DNA from: Legionellaceae bacterium
Lineage (GTDB): Bacteria > Pseudomonadota > Gammaproteobacteria > Legionellales > Legionellaceae
Length of the DNA stretch: 5,254 nucleotides
Direction of reading: 5' to 3'
Assembly (NCBI GenBank): GCA_030696465.1
Contig: JAUYSE010000005.1
Location: 1 to 5,254, forward strand
Below, piece after piece: positions 1 to 4,335 of this stretch (position 1 is the first letter of the stretch; each line of letters opens with the position of its first letter). Made by a program: the position numbers and the translations under genes. The notes under the pieces were generated by a model. It was not told the origin of the DNA and did not search any database. It saw nothing but the letters and a program-made list of their open reading frames with translations.

Positions 1-332
1 CCGGCAAGACAGTCCTGTTCTCGAATGAGTGAAAGGTGACGATGTAAGTGTAAACAAGCATCAGGGTGGATGGCAATACGATGAGCACCCGCCTCTGCAA
101 ATGCGGTAATCAGACGATCTACAGGTGACACCATCAGGTGCACGTCTAATAAAAGTTGCGGAAAGGTCTGATGAATCGCTTGGCAAATTTGTGGGCTAAA
201 ACTTAAATTTGGGACGTAATGATTATCCATCACGTCGATATGTAACATTTTAAGCTCAGAGGGTAGCAAAGCCTGAATCTCTGTCTCCAAACGTAAAGGA
301 GGGGCCGCCAAGAGAGAAGGAATAATTTGCAT
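1..332 (-). CDS. rpe: Ribulose-phosphate 3-epimerase, N-terminal part (runs off window)
   Basis: Cytosolic TIM-barrel metalloenzyme that interconverts ribulose 5-phosphate and xylulose 5-phosphate in the pentose-phosphate pathway. The first 110 codons are present out of a usual ~220; the rest lies beyond position 1. Visible family signatures are PSLL at residues 5-8 (beta-strand 1), HIDVMDNHYVPN at 31-42 with metal ligand His31 and catalytic/metal Asp33, and DVHLMV at 63-68 with metal ligand His65. AGAHRIAIHPDA at 81-92 follows the usual barrel pattern. The usual SADF after strand 1 is replaced by AAPP. The ATG start is supported by an AGGGA Shine-Dalgarno (343-339) six bases upstream. That site overlaps the TAG stop of the preceding barrel gene, so translation is probably coupled. 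Last visible gene of a three-gene minus-strand cluster. Family assignment is secure; metal-ligand numbering is by analogy with characterised epimerases. Confidence 0.95.
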   Translation of the reverse strand, partial: MQIIPSLLAAPPLRLETEIQALLPSELKMLHIDVMDNHYVPNLSFSPQICQAIHQTFPQLLLDVHLMVSPVDRLITAFAEAGAHRIAIHPDACLHLHRHLSLIREQDCLA

Positions 333-341
333 ACTTTATCC

Positions 342-1034
342 CTAGTCAAAAGTGAAGGTTAAGCCAAAGTTCAGAGTATTAAATTGCGCGCGCGCATTTT
401 GTAAGGAAGAAATCTCATTAGTGGTTAAGTAACGGTAATCTGCATTTAGGGTGAACGCATCATCTAGAAACAGTTCAAACCCAACGATCCCTTGCAAAAT
501 TCCAGCATCAGCATCAGCTCTACCGGCACTCCCGGCGATAAGTGTGCCGGTTGCCGTGTAAAAATTGACAGTATTTTGAAGGTGCGCATACCCAATACCT
601 ACTCCTATGTAAGGAGCCCAGTCCATGTCATCAAAAGTGATTTCATAGAGGAAGTTTCCGAGGAAACTCACTAAGTTGGTGGCGCCTTTAAAATAAGGAA
701 GCCCAGATTTAGAAAAGCTAGAAATACTATAGGTGTTGCCAATTTGAAGCGAGTCAAAATTATCGGAGATATATAAAATCTCGCCTTCAAGACGAAAATG
801 TTCATAGCGGTATCCTAAATTAACGCTCGCACCACCGCCGACCTTGTAAGAGAGGGAGCTGGCTATACTGTCTGTACCGAGGTCAGGGTTTGGTAGGTTA
901 AAGGTGAGTGTGGTGGACTTGCTGACAGTTCCCATGACCCCGCCATACCAACCATCAATTGGTTCATACGCAAAGAGCGTGCAACTACTCAGTAATAAAG
1001 CGACAGAGGATAGCCTGGACATCATTTTTGACAT
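342..1034 (-). CDS. Small outer-membrane beta-barrel protein (paralogue of the 1062-1703 gene)
   Basis: A 230-aa exported protein. Residues 1-22 form a signal peptide: Lys/Arg near the start, a Leu-rich core, and a likely cut after LFA before YEPIDGWY. The rest alternates polar and hydrophobic residues in strand-length runs with many Gly, Tyr and Phe, as in 8-stranded OmpA/OmpW-like barrels of the 'outer membrane protein beta-barrel' type. Landmarks shared with the upstream neighbour are PIDG(W/F)Y at the mature N-terminus, LGYRYEHFRLEGE mid-protein, PYIGVGIGY around 140-150, ADYRYL near 200, and a last strand GLTFTFD. The final Phe is followed by one Asp, slightly off the usual terminal-Phe sorting signal. 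LSSC at 15-18 could be read as a lipobox, making a lipoprotein an alternative. The start has a GGGAG Shine-Dalgarno seven bases upstream, inside a hairpin loop. Specific function unknown. Confidence 0.85.
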   Translation of the reverse strand: MSKMMSRLSSVALLLSSCTLFAYEPIDGWYGGVMGTVSKSTTLTFNLPNPDLGTDSIASSLSYKVGGGASVNLGYRYEHFRLEGEILYISDNFDSLQIGNTYSISSFSKSGLPYFKGATNLVSFLGNFLYEITFDDMDWAPYIGVGIGYAHLQNTVNFYTATGTLIAGSAGRADADAGILQGIVGFELFLDDAFTLNADYRYLTTNEISSLQNARAQFNTLNFGLTFTFD

Positions 1035-1054
1035 GTAAAAACTCCCTTTTTACA
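1035..1054 (-). promoter_or_regulatory. Hairpin displaying the Shine-Dalgarno of the 342-1034 gene
   Basis: The 27-bp gap between the two barrel genes contains a perfect inverted repeat. GTAAAAA (1035-1041) and TTTTTAC (1047-1053) flank a 5-base loop, CTCCC on the plus strand, GGGAG in the mRNA. An eighth A-U pair (1034 with 1054) reaches the first base of the start codon. The whole Shine-Dalgarno is thus the loop of an AU-rich stem abutting the ATG. The pairing is seen directly; any effect on translation is inference, and with one G-C pair the stem is weak. Confidence 0.5.
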
Positions 1055-1061
1055 AAAAAAA

Positions 1062-1703
1062 CTATTTATATTGTGCGTCATCAAAGCGATAAGTGACTCC
1101 AACGCTTGCTAAGTTGGCCTGAAAAATGCTACCTAGCTCGTTAGAATGATCGGTGGCTATATATCGGTAAGCGAGATCAAGGCTATAGTTTTCAGCAAAG
1201 TGGTACGCTATTCCCGCGGTCCCTTGATAAGAAAAAACGCTGTTTGAACCACTAAAGTTGAGTGCGGTCCCGGGACCCGTACTATCTAAATTATCTTTGA
1301 CAAAGCCATATCCAATCCCGATGCCCAAGAACGGCTGCAAACTGTCAAGCACTTCTGGAAAATCATAATAGACATTCGCCATGAGAAAAACACCACTACT
1401 TTGTCCGCTCACATCCGTTTGTTTTATGTGATTGGCATAAAATCGCTGCGCACTGGCACTGAGGTAGGTAAATTCGCCTTCATAGCGTAGAGGATTGCTT
1501 TTATATCCAAATCGTCCACCGGCGTTATATCCACCTGTGAAACTGCTGTTATCTAATAGGATACCATTATGAATAGTATCAATATTGTTTGGAAGATAGG
1601 TATAGCCTCCAAAAATGCTGGAATAAAAACCATCAATAGGCATGGCAGCCATACTAGATATGCTTGAAAACAAACCAGCAGCCATTATAAAACGTTTTAT
1701 CAC
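1062..1703 (-). CDS. Small outer-membrane beta-barrel protein, first gene of the cluster
   Basis: A 213-aa exported protein. Residues 1-20 are a signal peptide (Lys-Arg, hydrophobic core, cut near SSMAA) followed by MPIDGFY. The remainder looks like a small 8-stranded outer-membrane barrel, with landmarks matching the downstream paralogue: RFGYKSNPLRYEGEFTYL, PFLGIGIGYGF, LDLAYRYIATD and a last strand SVGVTYRF. After that terminal Phe comes a DDAQYK tail, so the usual C-terminal barrel-assembly signal is not at the extreme end. I chose the GTG at 1703 because AAGAGG (1717-1712) lies eight bases upstream. A GTG at 1712 would leave no spacing, and the ATG at 1685 would remove the basic part of the signal peptide. 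Identity to the paralogue looks low outside landmarks, so duplication is not recent. Ligand or role unknown; adhesion, porin and structural roles are all possible. Confidence 0.83.
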   Translation of the reverse strand: MIKRFIMAAGLFSSISSMAAMPIDGFYSSIFGGYTYLPNNIDTIHNGILLDNSSFTGGYNAGGRFGYKSNPLRYEGEFTYLSASAQRFYANHIKQTDVSGQSSGVFLMANVYYDFPEVLDSLQPFLGIGIGYGFVKDNLDSTGPGTALNFSGSNSVFSYQGTAGIAYHFAENYSLDLAYRYIATDHSNELGSIFQANLASVGVTYRFDDAQYK

Positions 1704-1739
1704 GACCCTCACCTCTTAGATATTTTTTTATTAGGGATT

Positions 1740-1767
1740 ATGGTAACGCGTTTCTTTAATTTTGCAA
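1740..1767 (-). promoter_or_regulatory. Candidate sigma-70 promoter for the barrel genes and rpe
   Basis: Reading the minus strand, TTGCAA (1767-1762) and TACCAT (1745-1740) are separated by 16 bases. Each matches the -35 or -10 consensus at four of six positions. Transcription would start near 1733, giving a leader of about 30 bases before the GTG at 1703. Weak consensus match, but placement is right and no other promoter is apparent in the two short gaps downstream. Confidence 0.35.
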
Positions 1768-1826
1768 GCCTTCATTTTATATTGTGCAGGGCAAACGCAT
1801 ATTGCGATGAAAACTGGTGCGATTTA

Positions 1827-1976
1827 TCCGCTTAATTATTTCAGTGAGAAATAAAGCGTTCTAGGTACTCTGTCTTTGCGAGCCGGAGGCGAAGCAATCT
1901 AGCGGCTTTAAGGTTACTGGATTACCCTGCCGTTACGGTGGCTTAAGCGGTGTCTCCACTGAAATAATGAAGCGGA
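1827..1976. repeat. MITE-like element with 20-bp terminal inverted repeats
   Basis: A non-coding element of about 150 bp fills most of the gap between the kinase gene and the barrel genes. Its ends are inverted repeats: 1827-1846 pairs with 1957-1976 at 19 of 20 positions, including a perfect 12-bp core ATTATTTCAGTG (1835-1846) against CACTGAAATAAT (1957-1968). Three further pairs follow inward after one bulged base. The interior carries TTTGCGAGCCGGAGGCGAAG (1875-1894), leading to AATCTAG. CTGGATT at 1917-1923 partly pairs with that AATCTAG. No ORF is present. The left terminal repeat faces the barrel promoter; the right one starts 14 bp after the kinase stop codon. As RNA it would fold into a long stem and could act as a transcript end. 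Mobility is inferred from architecture only; no target-site duplication was identified. Confidence 0.6.
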
Positions 1977-1990
1977 AACCTAATAGCCTG

Positions 1991-3103
1991 TCACCTAGGT
2001 TGAGCTTTCGGCCCAGAAACACTAGCGGCTGCATATTTTTCAGGAGCCAGTCTAAGCGCGAGTTGTTCTTCAACGGTTTTAATAAACACGTCTATCGTAG
2101 GACGTAAGTTTGGATCATGTTGCAAGCACTGATCTAATAATGCTTGTATTTTAGGCGATTGATCCTCTATGAGAATATCGAAAAGGTATTTAAACAGATT
2201 CGCCATTCCATACATGTCCATAGAAGGGTGTGCGAGAGGTGGTGTGTCTAGATACCAGCACTCTGGTGGAATTTGGGTGTATTTCTTTATCTTACCGTTA
2301 ATGGCTCCCTCTTTTTTAACATGAAAAGTAGTGCGAGAGTTATTTTTATTAGCCGCTATATTTTCTATGGGTTGCCCAATAATAGCAGATAAACCACCGT
2401 CTATAGGGTACAAACGCCCATTGGAGCGGCAGTACACAAAATTATTGGTTGTTATATCGAGAATTACCATATTTTGACTATGAACATGGCGCACAACACG
2501 CGCGAGCTTTAGAAGAAAAGGTAATGCGCCGCCCAAGAGTCCTAGTCTCTTGGAGGGAAATTTGGTTAAAGTTTCTCCGGGTACAAAAGGAAGTAGTAGT
2601 TTAAATCCAGTTGGTTGTTTCGCATTTGGAAAAAGGATCAGTTCAACTGGCCTTGCTGCATAGAGTCTGTTCCAAAATGTAAACTTTTTTTCTGCTTCAG
2701 CAAGATGGCTGGGAAACTCATCGGTAGCCTCTTCTGCGCAGTCTATGACAACCATTCGTTTGCTGTCATCACCCGTCAGACGATTATTTCCATAAAACAG
2801 GCGGACTCGATGTTTTTGCCGGATTTCCTCGTCTTTCCGGGTAATGAGCGCTTGTTGTTCACGATATTTTGTGCCACTGAGAGAGCGAACGACAGATATT
2901 GGTCTTTTGGGGGTGGAGGCGTCTTCCTCCTTGCCATATGCAAAGAAAGAGCGACCTCGGTGGGCACTTGACACCATTTGAACAGAGCAAGGATTACTGT
3001 TGGGCGGGCTTCCTGCAGAACTGACTGGTCCAGGGGAGACATCAAAGAAGGTTCCTGGTGGACTATCAATTGGGGAGGGATTTTTTGCTGGAGCTTCGAG
3101 CAC
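1991..3103 (-). CDS. Atypical eukaryotic-like protein kinase, candidate secreted effector
   Basis: A 370-aa soluble protein with no signal peptide or membrane segment. Residues 1-45 are Pro/Ser/Gly/Asn-rich and probably disordered. From about 95 to 350 it follows the protein-kinase order: an alpha-C-like helix (EAEKKFTFW, 136-144), a hinge-like strand (KLLLPFVPGETL, 168-179), catalytic loop ILDITTNN (214-221) with Asp216 and Asn221, IDGG (234-237) in place of DFG with Asp235, PPE (279-281) in place of APE, MDMYGMA (295-301) with the helix-F Asp, and CLQHDPNLRPT (326-336) ending in the conserved Arg of the C-lobe. Odd points: no clear glycine-rich loop, no obvious VAIK lysine (the strand reads KRMVVID, 115-121), HRD degraded to ILD, and Thr218 where Ser/Thr kinases have Lys. 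The GTG start has AGGAG (3114-3110) six bases upstream. Kinase fold is well supported; activity and secretion are inference. It could be a pseudokinase. Confidence 0.8.
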   Translation of the reverse strand: MLEAPAKNPSPIDSPPGTFFDVSPGPVSSAGSPPNSNPCSVQMVSSAHRGRSFFAYGKEEDASTPKRPISVVRSLSGTKYREQQALITRKDEEIRQKHRVRLFYGNNRLTGDDSKRMVVIDCAEEATDEFPSHLAEAEKKFTFWNRLYAARPVELILFPNAKQPTGFKLLLPFVPGETLTKFPSKRLGLLGGALPFLLKLARVVRHVHSQNMVILDITTNNFVYCRSNGRLYPIDGGLSAIIGQPIENIAANKNNSRTTFHVKKEGAINGKIKKYTQIPPECWYLDTPPLAHPSMDMYGMANLFKYLFDILIEDQSPKIQALLDQCLQHDPNLRPTIDVFIKTVEEQLALRLAPEKYAAASVSGPKAQPR

Positions 3104-3132
3104 GAGACTCTCCTATAACACGAAGAGTGACG

Positions 3133-3161
3133 ATTGTACTGCGTTGATTTGATGATTTCAA
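3133..3161 (-). promoter_or_regulatory. Sigma-70-like promoter of the kinase gene
   Basis: On the minus strand, TTGAAA (3161-3156) and TACAAT (3138-3133) lie 17 bases apart. Each box matches consensus at five of six positions and the spacing is optimal. Transcription would start near 3126 and give a leader of roughly 20-25 bases with the AGGAG Shine-Dalgarno near its middle. It is the strongest promoter match seen in the window, and it supports the kinase being transcribed on its own. Confidence 0.55.
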
Positions 3162-3171
3162 TACATATTGT
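3144..3171 (+). promoter_or_regulatory. Weak candidate promoter for serC-aroA
   Basis: TTGATT (3144-3149) and TATTGT (3166-3171) are 16 bases apart, four of six matches each. It overlaps the kinase promoter on the opposite strand, so the two would compete for polymerase. Transcripts would carry a leader of about 95 bases before the serC start. The match is modest in AT-rich DNA, so chance is a real alternative. Confidence 0.28.
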
Positions 3172-3260
3172 TTAATTGAACTGATGCATGGATAGGATTA
3201 TTTCCTTGTGGGTTTTACGAAGGAGATATGTAACAATAAATGGCATCATAAAGTATATTC

Positions 3261-3265
3261 AGGAG
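3261..3265 (+). promoter_or_regulatory. serC: Shine-Dalgarno that decides the serC start
   Basis: AGGAG lies eight bases before the ATG at 3274. The in-frame GTG at 3208 has only pyrimidine-rich TTATTTCCTT before it, and the 22 residues it would add do not resemble a phosphoserine aminotransferase N-terminus. The family pattern (F-x-AGPA) begins at the fourth residue after the ATG at 3274. Confidence 0.75.
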
Positions 3266-3273
3266 AAACAACG

Positions 3274-4335
3274 ATGTATTATTTTGGCGCGGGGCCGGCG
3301 ATATGGCCGGAGTCAGTGAAAGTGGCTCTTTCTGAGCAGGTGATCTCTATTCCTGGAGTAGGTTTATCTCTTCTCGAGATTGGCCATCGTAGTGCATGGT
3401 TTAAATCGATGATGGAAGAACTCAATGCGCTCGCAAGAGAAGTGCTCGAGATCCCTTTGACACATGCGATTTTTTGGATGCCGGTGGCTACTCGTGTGCA
3501 TTTTGGATTGATCCCCTTGCATTTTTTATCTCAAGCGCAACAAGCAGAATATTATGTGTCTGGTATTTGGTCGGACTTTGCTTATCAGGAAGCATGCGCA
3601 GTAGGGCGAACGGTATTATGGACCCCAGAAGAGCTTACGCTTGCGGCAATTGGGCAAGCAAACACCGTATATAGATATTGTACGCCGAATGAAACGATAG
3701 AAGGGATTCGGTTGCTCAAGATCCCGGCGCGGAAAAATATCCCCTGGATAGCCGATATGACTTCCTGTATAGGAACAGAAGCGTATGCATGGAAAGATTA
3801 TGGTTTTGTGGTTGCAGGTTGTCAAAAAAATTTAGGGTGTGCAGGGTTCACTTTGTGTATTGTGGAGAAAGATTTTTTAAAGGATATTTCTCCTGGATAC
3901 ATACCAAAAGCGTTAGATTATCGGGTAATGTTGGAGCACGAGTCTTTGTATGCAACACCACCGGCCTTTGCCTGCTATGCTGCGTTGAGTATGCTGCAGT
4001 GGTTGCAAGCCCAAGGCGGTGTGCACGTGATGAGTCAACTGAATATTGAAAAGTCAGAGCGGCTGTATGCGTATATAGATGGGTCTTCTTTCTATGAAAA
4101 TAAAATACCAAAGGCATCACGCTCTCGCGTCAATATTCCTTTTCAATTAAGTAATCCTGATCTGCAAAACGACTTTCTTGCAGGGGCAAAACAAGAAGGC
4201 CTATTAGGATTAGAAGGACATGCGCGCATTGGTGGATTACGTGCATCTATGTATAACGCAATGCCTATGGCGGGTGTTAATGCTCTACTTGCATATATGC
4301 AGCATTTTGAGGAGCAGCATGACGGACGAGCTTGA
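3274..4335 (+). CDS. serC: Phosphoserine aminotransferase with a diverged cofactor loop
   Basis: Cytosolic PLP-dependent class V aminotransferase. It converts 3-phosphohydroxypyruvate and glutamate to phosphoserine and 2-oxoglutarate (serine synthesis), and in many gammaproteobacteria also acts in PLP synthesis. It has 353 aa, close to the 362 of E. coli SerC. Conserved features include FGAGPA at 4-9, GHR at 37-39, Trp99 that stacks on PLP, TPNETIEG at 137-144, PLP-binding Asp161, Schiff-base Lys185 in GCQKNLG, YATPPAF at 226-232, and GGLRASMYNAMP at 320-331. Two odd points stand out. The glycine-rich loop that holds the PLP phosphate (GGGRG in E. coli) reads WMPVATR at 68-74 and is one residue longer. 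GHR near the C-terminus reads GHAR at 315-318. The gene overlaps aroA by 17 bp. Identity is secure; full activity is uncertain given the loop. Confidence 0.93.
   Translation: MYYFGAGPAIWPESVKVALSEQVISIPGVGLSLLEIGHRSAWFKSMMEELNALAREVLEIPLTHAIFWMPVATRVHFGLIPLHFLSQAQQAEYYVSGIWSDFAYQEACAVGRTVLWTPEELTLAAIGQANTVYRYCTPNETIEGIRLLKIPARKNIPWIADMTSCIGTEAYAWKDYGFVVAGCQKNLGCAGFTLCIVEKDFLKDISPGYIPKALDYRVMLEHESLYATPPAFACYAALSMLQWLQAQGGVHVMSQLNIEKSERLYAYIDGSSFYENKIPKASRSRVNIPFQLSNPDLQNDFLAGAKQEGLLGLEGHARIGGLRASMYNAMPMAGVNALLAYMQHFEEQHDGRA

Noticed and set aside
492..674. 60-codon plus-strand ORF opposite the second barrel gene
   Set aside because: Short antisense reading with Ser-rich, low-complexity start and no ribosome-binding site.
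2615..2971. 118-codon plus-strand ORF antisense to the kinase gene
   Set aside because: It lies wholly within the kinase coding region, has no Shine-Dalgarno, a Cys/Phe-rich composition and no family resemblance.
2776..3069. 97-codon minus-strand ORF in another frame of the kinase gene
   Set aside because: It overlaps the 5' part of the kinase frame, which has a good promoter, Shine-Dalgarno and downstream kinase motifs. Poly-Pro and Arg/Lys content are typical of an out-of-frame reading.
1713..3200. PmrA-type tandem CTTAA box as a sign of effector regulation
   Set aside because: Only a single CTTAAT-like half-site occurs (1831-1836), within the terminal repeat of the element, and none in tandem upstream of the kinase.
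3208..3273. Upstream GTG start that would extend serC by 22 residues
   Set aside because: No Shine-Dalgarno precedes it. The extension (KEICNNKWHHKVYSGETT) is not family-like, and the ATG at 3274 has AGGAG at good spacing and gives the normal N-terminus.
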